Of a DNA stretch of 64,000 nucleotides, positions 8,683 to 18,000 are shown piece by piece. The stretch's first letter is position 1. Every line of letters begins with the position of its first letter. Made by a program: the position numbers and the translations under genes. A model generated the notes under the pieces. That model did not search any database, was not told the DNA's origin, and saw only the letters and a list, made by a program, of their open reading frames with translations. Where the stretch lies: assembly GCA_046295215.1 (NCBI GenBank), contig JBKBNP010000014.1, positions 1 through 64,000 of the forward strand, read 5' to 3'. The stretch is from Szabonella sp046295215 (lineage in GTDB: Bacteria > Pseudomonadota > Alphaproteobacteria > Rhodobacterales > Rhodobacteraceae).

Positions 8683-9010
8683 GTGACGCGCGCAGGACCG
8701 GACAGGCCAGACGCTGAGGTGAGGCGCGGGATCCGGCCGGAGGCGCGGTTTCACGCAGGCCCCGTTTGCTTACCAGCCCTGTCGGCAAGATCAAGCGCGT
8801 CGCACAAGGCCTTGACGGCAAAGGGATGGTCGAGGCAGCAAAGGGGGGCGCAATTTCCTTTTCCTTTCGGTTAAACTCGACTTCAATCGGGTCGTTGGCG
8901 ATTCGCTTCGGGCAGGACGGGCGCTTGCTGCGGCGCGGGTTGCTGCCGCCGGAGCGCCCGCCGGTCATGGCTGAAAAGAAGAGAAGACGCAGCGCAGAGA
9001 GGCAATCGCG
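8683..9010. other. Gene-free divergent region between tkt and the coiled-coil gene
   Basis: About 330 bp separating two divergent genes, expected to hold both promoters. I find no convincing -35/-10 pair, palindrome or RNA structure. GAGAGG before the ATG at 9011 is the only clear signal. Confidence 0.5.
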
Positions 9011-9721
9011 ATGCAGGATCAGGACGGGATCGCAGAACTGGAGCGCCGCATCAGCGTCGCAATCGGTCGGATCGGGTCAGGGGTGGAACGGCTTTCGGCA
9101 CGGGCAGAGGCCCTGCTGGCGGCCCGGTCGCCCGGAACGGATGCGCCGGTGGTTGGTCATGCGGTCGATCAGGGTGGCGGCGAGGTGCCTGCGGCGGCTC
9201 TCGCGGACAGATCGCCGGCCCACACCTCCACCGCCGGCCCTGCGGTTGCCACAGCACCGCCGCCACCCGCACCGACTGCGCGGGCGGAAACGGCCGAGAT
9301 CGCGCGGCTGGAACGTCTGATCCGCGAAAAGGATGCCGAGATCCTGCGGTTGCGCGACGCGCTGGCGGCGGAAAAGGCCGGAGCCTCGGATATGGCCGCA
9401 AAGCTGCGGCTGGCGCGGGACCGCGAATCCGCCAGCGCGCCGGGTGCGCTGGAGGCCAGGGTCGAGAAGATGACCCGCCAACTGGATGTGCAGGGGCTGG
9501 AACTGCAACGCATGCGCAAGACGGTGATCCAGTTGCGCGAACATCTGCGGGTGCTGCACGAGGCGGCGGCAGAGGGGCTGGCGGAGCCGCATCTGGTGAA
9601 CAAGGCGATGCTGGCCGAACTCGAGGCGTTGCGTGCGGCGCGGCATGTCGATCTGGCAGAGGTCGACGAGATCCTCGCCGAACTGGAACCCCTGATCGAG
9701 GAGGCGCGCGCGCATGGCTGA
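9011..9721 (+). CDS. Coiled-coil protein upstream of zapA, function unknown
   Basis: 236 residues. The N-terminal part is hydrophilic and Ala/Pro-rich, with a low-complexity Pro-Pro-Pro-Ala stretch near residue 85. From about residue 95 to 200 there is a heptad-rich, charged helical region (for example IARLERLIREKDAEILRLRD) likely to form a coiled coil. No signal peptide or membrane segment. It overlaps zapA by 8 bp, so the two are translationally coupled. By context it may act in Z-ring organisation, in the style of ZapB, but I do not recognise a named family. GAGAGG upstream supports the start at 9011. Confidence 0.75.
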   Translation: MQDQDGIAELERRISVAIGRIGSGVERLSARAEALLAARSPGTDAPVVGHAVDQGGGEVPAAALADRSPAHTSTAGPAVATAPPPPAPTARAETAEIARLERLIREKDAEILRLRDALAAEKAGASDMAAKLRLARDRESASAPGALEARVEKMTRQLDVQGLELQRMRKTVIQLREHLRVLHEAAAEGLAEPHLVNKAMLAELEALRAARHVDLAEVDEILAELEPLIEEARAHG

Positions 9722-10100
9722 ACTGGACATCACGATCGGCGGACGGGTGTTTTCCGTAGCCTGCCAGGAGGGGGAAGAGCATTTCCTCCAGACGGCGGCG
9801 GCGATGCTGGATGCCGAGGCGCAACCTCTGGTCACGCAGATGGGGCGCCTGCCCGAGTCGCGGATGCTGCTGATGGCGGGGCTGATGCTGGCCGACAGGA
9901 CGGCGGCGGTGGAGGATGAGTTGCGCGCGCTCAAGACGCGGCTCGCAGAACTGGAGGCGCGCCCTGTGCCGGAACCGCTGCGCGTCGAAGTGCCGGTGAT
10001 CCCGCCGCGGGTCAGCGAGACCCTGGCCGAGATCGCCGCGCGGACCGAGGCGCTTGCCGCCGATATCGAAGAGAAATCTGCGGCGCTCGCCGCCTCCTGA
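9714..10100 (+). CDS. zapA: Cell division protein ZapA
   Basis: 128-residue cytosolic protein that binds and bundles FtsZ. The N terminus MAELDITIGGRVFSVACQEG is the ZapA globular head that normally reads ...I.G..Y.L.C..GEE; the continuation GEEHFLQTAAAMLD and LPESRMLLMAGLMLADR is typical. The C-terminal half, from about residue 60, is a coiled coil. It overlaps the preceding coiled-coil gene by 8 bp. A GC-rich hairpin region follows. The usual neighbouring 6S RNA is not accommodated here: only 84 nt lie before the next gene. Confidence 0.92.
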   Translation: MAELDITIGGRVFSVACQEGEEHFLQTAAAMLDAEAQPLVTQMGRLPESRMLLMAGLMLADRTAAVEDELRALKTRLAELEARPVPEPLRVEVPVIPPRVSETLAEIAARTEALAADIEEKSAALAAS

Positions 10101-10184
10101 GCGGCTGCGCCCCTCGCCTGCAGGGGAGGGCGTCGCCTGCGAGTTTGGCCGGATTGGCCTTTGCCCCATTAAAGGATCCAGCAG

Positions 10185-10535
10185 ATGAACCTGTATTGCC
10201 GCATTGCCTCCCTCGCCCTGTCGCTCTCCCTTCCCGGCATGGCATGGGCCGAAGGTCTGACGCTGAATGCCGCGACCTATCACTGTGAACGTGGCGTGGA
10301 GGTTCCTGTGGCCTATGTCACCGGGGGCGAAGACTCGATTGCCGTGCTGACAGTCGAGGGGCGTCAGATCGCGCTTTACGCAGAACCCGCCGCATCGGGC
10401 GCGCGCTATGCATGGCCTTCAGGCGGGTCCGGATATGTCTGGTGGACGAAGGGTGACGGCGCCAGCCTTTTCTGGAAGGATGGCGCCAATGGCAGCGAAA
10501 GCCCGCTCCTGCAAGACTGCAGCCTGTCGCAATAG
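10185..10535 (+). CDS. MliC-family lysozyme inhibitor-like secreted protein
   Basis: 116 residues with a classical Sec signal peptide (about residues 1-21, LALSLSLPGMAWA cleaved before EG). No lipobox Cys is seen at the cleavage site, so a periplasmic rather than lipid-anchored form is likely. The mature part has YHCERGVEVPVAYV and YVWWTKGDGASLFW, the pattern of MliC/PliC domains (Y-x-C ... G ... Y-W-T-K-G..A..), with a second Cys near the C terminus to form a disulfide. The family inhibits c-type lysozyme; here the role may be control of endogenous lytic enzymes or host defence. AAAGGA precedes the start. Confidence 0.8.
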   Translation: MNLYCRIASLALSLSLPGMAWAEGLTLNAATYHCERGVEVPVAYVTGGEDSIAVLTVEGRQIALYAEPAASGARYAWPSGGSGYVWWTKGDGASLFWKDGANGSESPLLQDCSLSQ

Positions 10536-10580
10536 GATCGACCGGCACATGCCTTCTGCGGGCGGGGCCGCTGCCCGCGT

Positions 10581-10940
10581 TCAGGCGTTCGCTTCGCGGA
10601 TCTTTTCGGCGGCTTCCTTGTTGTAGCCGACGCCCTTGGCCTCGAAAAGCTGATCGAGTTCCCCCGACAGCGTCATTTCCGTGACGATGTCGCAGCCGCC
10701 GACAAATTCGCCCTTGATATAAAGCTGCGGGATGGTCGGCCAGTCCGAGAAATCCTTGATGCCCTGACGGATCTCCGCATCCGCAAGGACATTCACATCC
10801 TGGAACTCCACGCCCATGAAATTGAGAACGCCCGCGACGCGGGACGAGAACCCGCATTGCGGCATCATCTTGGTGCCCTTCATGAAGAGAACCACATCGT
10901 TCTTTTCGATCATGTCCTTGATCTGTGCCTCGGCGGTCAT
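10581..10940 (-). CDS. grxD: Monothiol glutaredoxin, Grx4 type
   Basis: 119 residues with the monothiol active site CGFS in MMPQCGFSSRVAG and the glutathione-binding WPTIPQLYIKGEFVGGCDI. This CGFS class coordinates a glutathione-bridged [2Fe-2S] cluster and hands it to apo-proteins or to BolA partners. It lies directly downstream of a bolA-type gene on the same strand (79-nt gap), the classical Grx-BolA pairing for iron-sulfur trafficking and iron sensing. AAGGAA precedes the ATG at 10940. Confidence 0.95.
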   Translation of the reverse strand: MTAEAQIKDMIEKNDVVLFMKGTKMMPQCGFSSRVAGVLNFMGVEFQDVNVLADAEIRQGIKDFSDWPTIPQLYIKGEFVGGCDIVTEMTLSGELDQLFEAKGVGYNKEAAEKIREANA

Positions 10941-11019
10941 CTGTCGTTCCTTGCTTGCATCGGGGTTGTCCCGGGGTGGATCGCACCGGGGCTTGTCAGG
11001 TCTTGCAGCGCAGGCCGGA

Positions 11020-11262
11020 TCACTCCGGCGCCTTGGTGGTCAGCGCAAGCGCGTGCAATTCGCCCTGCGCCCCGTCCATCCTGCCCTTGAGGCTGGCATA
11101 GACAGCGCGCTGTTGCTGCACGCGGTTCAGGCCCTTGAAGCTTTCGTCGATCACTTCCGCCGCCCAGTGGTTGCCGTCCCCGGCAAGGTCGGTGATGGTG
11201 ATCTGCGCATTGGGGAAGCTTTCCCGGATCAGCGCCTCTATATCCTTGCCTTCCATCGCCAT
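11020..11262 (-). CDS. BolA-family protein
   Basis: 80 residues beginning MAMEGKDIEALIRESFPNAQ, then ITDLAGDGNHWAAEVIDESF and a helical C-terminal half GLNRVQQQRAVYASL. This is the class II KH-like fold of the BolA/IbaG family, whose His in the conserved loop helps bind a [2Fe-2S] cluster with a CGFS glutaredoxin. The start at 11262 is set by AGGAGA 8 nt upstream. The neighbour grxD is its expected partner. The last His-Ala-Leu-Ala-Leu segment is typical of the short subfamily. Confidence 0.93.
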   Translation of the reverse strand: MAMEGKDIEALIRESFPNAQITITDLAGDGNHWAAEVIDESFKGLNRVQQQRAVYASLKGRMDGAQGELHALALTTKAPE

Positions 11263-11328
11263 TGGGTCGTCTCCTGTCCTTCCCCCCCAATCTAGGCCGG
11301 GTCGCGGAAGGCTGCAAGGCGGCCCCCT

Positions 11329-11380
11329 TTTTCTGTCCGAAAATATCCTCGGGGGGTCCGGGGGGCAGACAGCCCCCCGG
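11329..11380 (-). repeat. GC hairpin plus CGAGGATATTT tail, copy 3
   Basis: Between purL and bolA. A perfect 9-bp stem CCGGGGGGC / GCCCCCCGG (11358-11380) with loop AGACA; reading minus it continues into CCCCGAGGATATTTTCGGACAG. Almost the same stem, loop and tail occur at 44096-44148. It lies 34 nt past the purL stop. Confidence 0.75.
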
Positions 11381-11413
11381 CGACGCCGGGATGCTGGCGC
11401 AGGGCCTGCTGAC

Positions 11414-13573
11414 CTACACCGACAGGGTGGAGGCAAGCGCGCTGCGATAGAGCGCCGAAAGACCGGCCAGCGGGGCGCGGCCAGACCCGAGCGCGACCTC
11501 ATCGCCGCCAAAACCACCGACCACCGCGACCGGCACGCCCGCCGCGCGCCCCTTGGCAATCAGCGTCGCGGCATCCTGCGCGCTTGCGGCCACCAGATAG
11601 CGGGCCTGATCCTCGGCGAAAAGCGTCTCGACCGTGCCGTCCAGCGTGACGCCCAGACCGGCCGCCTCGGCCATCTCGAAAGCCGCCAGCGCAAGGCCGC
11701 CATCCGAAAGATCGGCTGCCGCGCGAAGAAGCTGCCGCTGCGTCCGCAGGAACTCCCCATTGCGGCGCTCGGCCTCCAGATCGACCGGGGGCGCGTCGCC
11801 GGACTCGATGCCGAAGGCTTCCGCCAGCAGGGCCGATTGCCCCATATGCCCCCGCGACTCGCCGATCAGCACGGCAAGGTCGCCCTCGACGGGCTGTCCG
11901 GCGATCAGATCGTCGGTGGTTTCCAGCAGCCCTACCGCCCCGATGGTCGGCGTCGGCAGGATGCCGGTTCCATCGGTCTCGTTATAGAGCGACACATTGC
12001 CGGACACGATCGGCATATCGAGCGCCGCGCAGGCCGCGCCGATGCCCTTGATGGCACCGACCAGCTGGCCCATGATCTCGGGCTTTTCCGGGTTGCCGAA
12101 ATTGAGGTTGTCGGTCGTGGCCAGCGGGCGCGCGCCGACCGCGCAAAGGTTGCGATACGCCTCGGCCACCGCTTGCTTGCCACCTTCAAACGGGTTCGCC
12201 TTCACATAGCGCGGCGTCACATCCGAGGTGAAGGCCAGCGCCTTCCCGGTGCCATGCACGCGCACGACGCCTGCGCCAAGCCCCGGCGCGCGGATCGTGT
12301 CGGCCATGACCTGACTGTCATACTGTTCCCAGACCCAGGCCTTGTGGGCATAGGAGGGCGACCCGATCAGCGCCTTCAGCGCGTCGATGGTCCCGATGTC
12401 CGGCATCGGCCCCAAAGGAGCCGCCGGCGGTGTTTCCACCCAGGGGCGGTCATATTCAGGCGCCGAGGAGGAGAGTTTTGAGAGCGGCAGGTCGGCCTTG
12501 ACCGTGTTTCCGTGCAGGATCAGGAACCGGTCCTCGGGGATGGTCTCCCCGACAATCGCGAAATCGAGATCCCATTTTTCAAAGATCGCGCGTGCCTCGG
12601 CCTCTTTCTCGGGTTTCAGAACCATCAGCATCCGTTCCTGGGATTCCGACAGCATCATCTCATAGGCGGTCATGTTCGGTTCGCGCTGCGGCACGTCATC
12701 GAGTTGCAGCTTGATGCCAAGCCCGCCCTTGTCGCCCATTTCCACCGCAGAACAGGTCAGGCCCGCAGCCCCCATGTCCTGAATGGAAATCACGGCCCCC
12801 GAGGCCATCAGCTCCAGACAGGCCTCCAGCAGCCGTTTTTCGGTGAAGGGGTCGCCGACCTGCACGGTCGGGCGCTTTTCCTCGATCGTGTCATCGAACT
12901 CGGCCGAGGCCATGGTCGCCCCGCCAACGCCGTCCCGGCCCGTCTTGGCGCCGAGATAGACCACGGGCATACCCACACCGGAGGCGACGGAATAGAAGAT
13001 CTTGTCGGCATCGGCCAGCCCGGCGGCAAAGGCATTGACCAGACAGTTGCCGTTGTAGGACCGGTGAAACCGCACCTCGCCACCCACGGTCGGCACGCCG
13101 AAGGCATTGCCATAGCCGCCGACACCTTCGACCACGCCCTTGACCAGATGCGCGGTTTTCGGATGCGACGGTTCCCCGAAACTCAGCGCATTCATCGCGG
13201 CAATCGGACGTGCGCCCATGGTGAACACATCGCGCAGGATGCCGCCGACGCCGGTGGCAGCCCCCTGATAGGGTTCGATATAGCTCGGATGGTTGTGGCT
13301 CTCCATCTTGAAGATCACCGCCTGTCCGTCGCCGATATCGACCACGCCCGCATTCTCCCCCGGGCCGCAGATCACCTGCGGGCCGGTGGTCGGCAGGGTG
13401 CGCAGCCATTTTTTTGAGGATTTGTAGGAACAATGCTCGTTCCACATCGCCGAGAAGATGCCAAGCTCGGTGAAGGTCGGCTCCCGCCCGATGATCCCCA
13501 GAAGCCGGTCCCATTCGTCGGGTTTCAGCCCATGGGCGGCAACGAGGTCCGGCGTGATGGCGGGTTCGGTCAT
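11414..13573 (-). CDS. purL: Phosphoribosylformylglycinamidine synthase subunit II
   Basis: 719-residue small-type PurL that converts FGAR to FGAM using ATP and ammonia delivered by PurQ with PurS, in purine synthesis. Recognisable blocks include MWNEHCSYKSSKKWLRTLPT, the substrate-binding SHNHPSYIEPYQGAATGVGG, GGATMASAEFD and the second AIRS-like half with NLNFGNPEKPEIMGQLVGAI. ATG at 13573 is favoured over a TTG 15 nt upstream because it follows GGGGGAAG. purS and purQ are not in the immediate vicinity. A hairpin repeat follows. Confidence 0.97.
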   Translation of the reverse strand: MTEPAITPDLVAAHGLKPDEWDRLLGIIGREPTFTELGIFSAMWNEHCSYKSSKKWLRTLPTTGPQVICGPGENAGVVDIGDGQAVIFKMESHNHPSYIEPYQGAATGVGGILRDVFTMGARPIAAMNALSFGEPSHPKTAHLVKGVVEGVGGYGNAFGVPTVGGEVRFHRSYNGNCLVNAFAAGLADADKIFYSVASGVGMPVVYLGAKTGRDGVGGATMASAEFDDTIEEKRPTVQVGDPFTEKRLLEACLELMASGAVISIQDMGAAGLTCSAVEMGDKGGLGIKLQLDDVPQREPNMTAYEMMLSESQERMLMVLKPEKEAEARAIFEKWDLDFAIVGETIPEDRFLILHGNTVKADLPLSKLSSSAPEYDRPWVETPPAAPLGPMPDIGTIDALKALIGSPSYAHKAWVWEQYDSQVMADTIRAPGLGAGVVRVHGTGKALAFTSDVTPRYVKANPFEGGKQAVAEAYRNLCAVGARPLATTDNLNFGNPEKPEIMGQLVGAIKGIGAACAALDMPIVSGNVSLYNETDGTGILPTPTIGAVGLLETTDDLIAGQPVEGDLAVLIGESRGHMGQSALLAEAFGIESGDAPPVDLEAERRNGEFLRTQRQLLRAAADLSDGGLALAAFEMAEAAGLGVTLDGTVETLFAEDQARYLVAASAQDAATLIAKGRAAGVPVAVVGGFGGDEVALGSGRAPLAGLSALYRSALASTLSV

Positions 13574-13768
13574 GGCATCTTCCCCCAAGGGTCAACTGAT
13601 GCGCGGCTCTTAGGACAAAGCCCGCCAAAGGGGAAGGGGCGAGGTGGCGTGACGCGCAACCGGGCTCCGATTCGACGGGGCTGCGCACTGCGGGCGTTGC
13701 AGCCTTGCCGCTTCTGTTGTCAGGGCGGCATCCGGACAGCCCAATTCGCAGGCAAGGGCCGTTCGGCC

Positions 13769-13796
13769 AAAAAAAAGGCCGAGCATAAGCTCGGCC
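13769..13796 (-). terminator. Strong intrinsic terminator
   Basis: Reading minus: perfect 8-bp stem GGCCGAGC, loop TTAT, GCTCGGCC, then eight T residues. This is the best Rho-independent terminator in the window, 167 nt past the lysR stop. Confidence 0.9.
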
Positions 13797-13850
13797 AAAG
13801 TCCAACAGGGAGGTATGAAAGACACAAGAGAAACTCAATTGCGCCCTTCG
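13769..13850 (-). ncRNA. Candidate small RNA ending at the intrinsic terminator
   Basis: A perfect intrinsic terminator with an eight-U tail sits 167 nt from the nearest upstream coding end. A weak promoter can be drawn on the minus strand: -35 TTGCAC (13880-13885), 17-bp spacer, -10 TAAATC (13857-13862), giving a transcript of roughly 80 nt. It carries CCUCCC (13808-13813), able to pair with Shine-Dalgarno sequences, just before the terminator stem, and no credible ORF. It could instead be the lysR 3' UTR or a processed fragment of it. Confidence 0.35.
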
Positions 13851-13962
13851 AGAACCGATTTAGGGATTGGTCCGGTGGGGTGCAAGGAATTATGCGTCGC
13901 ATTTGCGGCATTTCCGGTATGCACTTTGTGCATGACGTAAATTCTCTCGAAATATTAGCCCT

Positions 13963-14868
13963 TTAGGCCGTGGCAAGCGCCTTCTGGCGCTGGCGATAGG
14001 CGAAAATCTCTTCGGTCACGAAGTCGCGGAACGCGGCGACGCGCTTCGATTGCCGCAATTCCTCGGGATAGGCGAGGAATACCGGAACCTCGTTCGATTC
14101 CACATCCGGCAGCACGCGGACGAGTTTCGGAAAATCTTCGGTCAGGTAATCGGGCAGCACGCCGATGCCGAGATGGCTGAGAACGCCCTGCAAAACACCG
14201 AAGTAATTGTTGACGGTCAGCGTGGAGGGAATGTCATTGGCCATCAACTGCTGCACGAGCTGTGCGCCTGCCGCGACCTGCGCCGCGCCCGCGTGCTGGC
14301 AGATCAGCCGATGGGAGGAGAAATCCGCCATGGTCTGCGGCATCCCGGCCTGTTCGATATATTCGGGCGTCGCGTAAAGCCGCATGCGGATGTTCATCAA
14401 ACGACGGCGGATCAGGTCGGCCTGCGAGGGTTCCTTCATGCGGATCGCCACATCGGCCTCGCGCATCGGAAGGTCCAGCAGGCGTTCCTCCAGCATCAGG
14501 TCGATCTTCAGGCTGGGGTATTTTTCGTAAAGTGCGGGCAGGCGCGGAGCGAGCCAGAGCGTGCCGAAACCGGTTGTGGTCGTCACCCGCAATTCGCCGA
14601 ACACCTCGTCCTCGCTGTCGCGGATGCGCGCCGAGGCAGCCTCCAGCCGCTTGGTCATGGATTGCGTCGCCTCGAACAGCAGCTCGCCCTGTTCGGTCAG
14701 AATCAGACCCCGGGCGTGGCGGTGGAAGAGGGTGACACTCAGCGACTCCTCCAGTGCGCGGATCTGGCGGCTGACGGCGGATTGCGACAGATGCAGCGTG
14801 TCGCCGGCATGGGTCAGGCTGCCCGCATCGGCCACAGCGTGAAATATTCTGAGCTTGTCCCAATCCAT
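13963..14868 (-). CDS. LysR-family transcriptional regulator
   Basis: 301 residues. The N-terminal winged helix-turn-helix is textbook LTTR (DAGSLTHAGDTLHLSQSAVS then RQIRALEESL). A helical linker and a periplasmic-binding-protein-like co-inducer domain follow (from about residue 90, LRVTTTTGFGTLWLAPRLPAL). The start at 14868 gives the canonical MDWDKLRIFHAVADAG. It is divergent from the indolepyruvate oxidoreductase gene with 161 bp between, containing TGACC-based inverted repeats, so it most likely controls that gene and itself. The effector is unknown; an aromatic keto acid would fit. Confidence 0.92.
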   Translation of the reverse strand: MDWDKLRIFHAVADAGSLTHAGDTLHLSQSAVSRQIRALEESLSVTLFHRHARGLILTEQGELLFEATQSMTKRLEAASARIRDSEDEVFGELRVTTTTGFGTLWLAPRLPALYEKYPSLKIDLMLEERLLDLPMREADVAIRMKEPSQADLIRRRLMNIRMRLYATPEYIEQAGMPQTMADFSSHRLICQHAGAAQVAAGAQLVQQLMANDIPSTLTVNNYFGVLQGVLSHLGIGVLPDYLTEDFPKLVRVLPDVESNEVPVFLAYPEELRQSKRVAAFRDFVTEEIFAYRQRQKALATA

Positions 14869-14940
14869 TCCGCAACTCTTTTCAATTTGTCCGGCGCTAA
14901 CGGTGCTGCGCTTAACTACCGTGCTATGCTGACATGTAAA

Positions 14941-14999
14941 TGACCTTTCAGGGCAATAATTCCCTTTATAGGTCAGCATTTTTGACCTATAATCGGTCA
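14941..14999. promoter_or_regulatory. TGACC/GGTCA operator array with TATAAT box
   Basis: Perfect 10-bp inverted repeat TTATAGGTCA (14966-14975) and TGACCTATAA (14983-14992), 7 nt apart. Further TGACC (14941) and GGTCA (14995) half-sites flank it, giving GGTCA-N7-TGACC-N7-GGTCA. A perfect -10 hexamer TATAAT (14988-14993) overlaps the right arm with no good -35, as expected for an activator-dependent LysR promoter of the downstream oxidoreductase. Confidence 0.65.
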
Positions 15000-15029
15000 A
15001 GAGGCTCGTTTCGCAAGGGGAGATGCACA

Positions 15030-18000
15030 ATGAGCAGGCAGGATATTTCTCTGACTGACCGCTTCGATCTGGCGAAATCGCCGGTTTTGCTGAACGGCAC
15101 GCAGGCCCTTGTGCGGCTGATGCTGATGCAGAAGGCGCGGGACCGGGCTGCGGGGCTGAACACCGCGGGGCTTTGCACCGGCTATCGCGGCTCGCCGCTG
15201 GGGGCGGTGGACCAGCAGATGATGCGGGCGCACAAGCTGCTGGACGCCTCTGACATCACCTTTCAGGCCGGGTTGAACGAGGATCTGGCCGCCACCGCGA
15301 TCTGGGGCAGCCAGCAGGCGGAATTGCGTGGCACGGGGCGGTTCGACGGGGTGTTCGGGCTCTGGTATGGCAAGGGGCCGGGGGTCGACCGCTCGGGCGA
15401 TGTGATGCGCCACGCCAATCTGGCGGGAAGCGCGCGCCATGGCGGGGTGCTGATGGCGCTTGGCGACGACCATACCGGCGAAAGCTCCACCACCTGCCAC
15501 CAGTCGGACTGGTCCTGCGTCAATGTCTCGATTCCGGTGCTGTCCCCTGCCGGGGTGCAGGAGATCCTCGATTACGGGCTTTATGGCTATGCGCTGTCGC
15601 GGTTCTCGGGGCTCTGGGTGGGCTTGAAGCTGATGAAGGACACGGTGGAGGCAACCTCGGTGGTCGATGCGCGGCTCGACCGGATGGTCTTTGTCGCGCC
15701 GGAAATGGACCTGCCACCGGGCGGGCTGAACATCCGGCTCGGCGATCACTGGATCCCGCAGGAGGATCGGCTGGTCAATCACAAGCGGTTCGCGGCAGAG
15801 GCGTTTTCGCGCGCCAACCGGATCGACCGGCGTATCTGGGGCCGGGCCGGGGCGAAGATCGGCTTCGTGGCGGCGGGCAAGAACTGGCTCGACCTCAACC
15901 ACGCGCTCGGGCTTCTGGGCATCGACGAGAGCCGCGCAGAGGCGCTCGGCATCACCACCTACAAGGTGGGGCAAAGCTGGCCGCTGGACATGCAGAGCTT
16001 CCATGACTGGGCCGAGGGGCTGTCGCTGATCGTGGTGGTCGAGGAAAAGCGCAAGCTGATCGAGGTGCAGATCAAGGAGGCGATCTTTGACGACCGTCGC
16101 GGCCGGCGCGTCTGGGGCGGGCGCAAGGGCGGGCCGGAGGCGGAGGTGCTGTTTCCGGTGCAGATGTCGCTCGACCCGGTAATGATTGCCGAGAAACTGG
16201 GCGAGATCCTGACCGACGAAGGCCTTGGGTCCGAACCGCTGGAGGGCGCACTGGCCCGTATCCGCGCGGCGCGGCACGCCGACAATGCCGAGGAACTGGC
16301 GGCGCGTCTGCCCTATTTCTGTTCGGGTTGCCCGCACAATACCTCCACCCTGTTGCCGGAGGGCGCGCGGGCCGGGGGCGGGATCGGCTGTCACACGATG
16401 GCGCTGTGGATGGACCGGGGCACCTCGGGGCTGACGCATATGGGGGGCGAGGGGCTGAACTGGGTGGGCGAGGCGCCGTTTTCGTCAACTTCCCATGTTT
16501 TCCAGAACCTTGGCGACGGAACCTACAACCATTCCGGCATCCTCGCGATCCGCGCCGCGCTGGCTGCGGGCACCAACATCACCTACAAGATCCTGTTCAA
16601 CGATGCTGTGGCCATGACCGGCGGGCAGACCAACGAGGGCGGGCTGGAGGCGACCCGGATCACGCGGGAATTGCTGGCCATGGGGGTCGCGCATGTCGCT
16701 GTGGTCTATGATCCCAAGGAGGATGTGAGCCGCGCCGCCTTCCCGCGCGAGGTGGAATTCCATACCCGCGACCAGATCCTGCCCGTGCAGGAGAAATTCA
16801 GCCGGATCAAGGGCGTGTCGGCGATTGTCTATATCCAGACCTGCGCTGCCGAAAAGCGCCGCCGCCGCAAGAAGGGCGAGTTTCCCGACCCCGATGCCCG
16901 GGTCTGGATCAATCCTGACATCTGCGAAGGCTGTGGCGATTGCGGCGTGCAGTCCAATTGCGTCAGCCTTGTGCCGCTGGAAACCGAGTTCGGGCGCAAG
17001 CGGGCCATCGACCAATCCTCCTGCAACAAGGATTTCAGTTGCGTCAATGGCTTCTGCCCCTCCTTTGTCACGCTGCATGGGGCAAAGCCGCGCAAATCCG
17101 CGACCGCGAGCCTTGATCTGCCGGACCTGCCGGACCCGGTGCTGCCGATGATGGAGGGCACCTATAACGTGGTCATCACCGGCGTCGGCGGAACCGGCGT
17201 GGTGACGGTGGGGGCGATCCTTGCCATGGCGGCCCATGTCGCGGGCAAGGGCGCGGGGATGATGGAAATGGCTGGCCTCGCGCAAAAGGGCGGTGCGGTG
17301 CATATCCATTGCCGCCTTGCCGAACGGCCCGAGGACATCACCGCGATCCGCGTCGCGGTGGGGGAGGCCGATGCCGTGATCGGCGGCGATCTGGTGGTGT
17401 CGGCGGGCGCGAAAACGCTGGGGCTGATGACGACGGGCCGCACGGGGGCTGTGGTCAACAGCCATGAAATCATCACCGGGGAATTTACCCGGAATACAGA
17501 ATTCCGTATACCGTCCGACAGGTTGCGCCTGTCTCTTGAGGCACGGCTTCAGGATCGGGTGGCGTTCTTCGATGCCTCGGAACTGGCGCGGGCCACGTTG
17601 GGTGACAGCATCTTTTCCAACATGATGGTGTTCGGGGCGGCCTTCCAGCAGGGGCTGATCCCCTTGCCCGAGGACGCGATCCTGCGCGCCATCGACCTCA
17701 ACGGCACTGCGGCAGAGGCCAACAAACGCGCCTTCGCCATCGGTCGCTGGGCGGTGCTGCACCCGGCCGAGGCCGCACGGCTGATCCGGCCCGAGACCCC
17801 TGCGGTGATTGATCCGGTGGCCTTCCGCGCAGATCACCTGCGCGCCTATCAGGATGACGCGCTGGCCGCCCGCTATCTGGCGCTTGTGGCGCGCGCGCCG
17901 GAACCGCTGCGGCCATCGGTGGCGAAGGGCTATCACAAGCTCCTGGCGATCAAGGATGAATACGAGGTTGCGCGCCTGCATCTGGAAACGCTGGACAAGG

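Larger units (their letters stand above)
13574..13962. other. Gene-free region between lysR and purL
   Basis: About 390 bp. The purL-proximal 190 bp holds no convincing promoter or ORF. The rest holds the terminator and candidate sRNA listed separately, plus a 6-bp inverted repeat ATGCAC-TTT-GTGCAT at about 13919-13933. Its base composition from 13800 to 13960 is visibly more AT-rich than the surrounding genes. Confidence 0.6.

Noticed and set aside
10101..10184. 6S RNA (ssrS) expected near zapA
   Set aside because: Only 84 nt separate zapA from the next gene, and the sequence shows one short CCCCT/AGGGG hairpin, not the long bulged stem of 6S RNA.
13815..13948. Plus-strand small ORF after GGGAGGT in the candidate sRNA region
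   Set aside because: The ribosome site touches the ATG with no spacing, the encoded peptide looks random, and the strong terminator is on the opposite strand.
14893..14906. GCGCTAAC half-site near lysR as a further CceR-like operator
   Set aside because: Only about 8 of 14 positions match TGTTAGCGCTAACA, and the left arm is missing.
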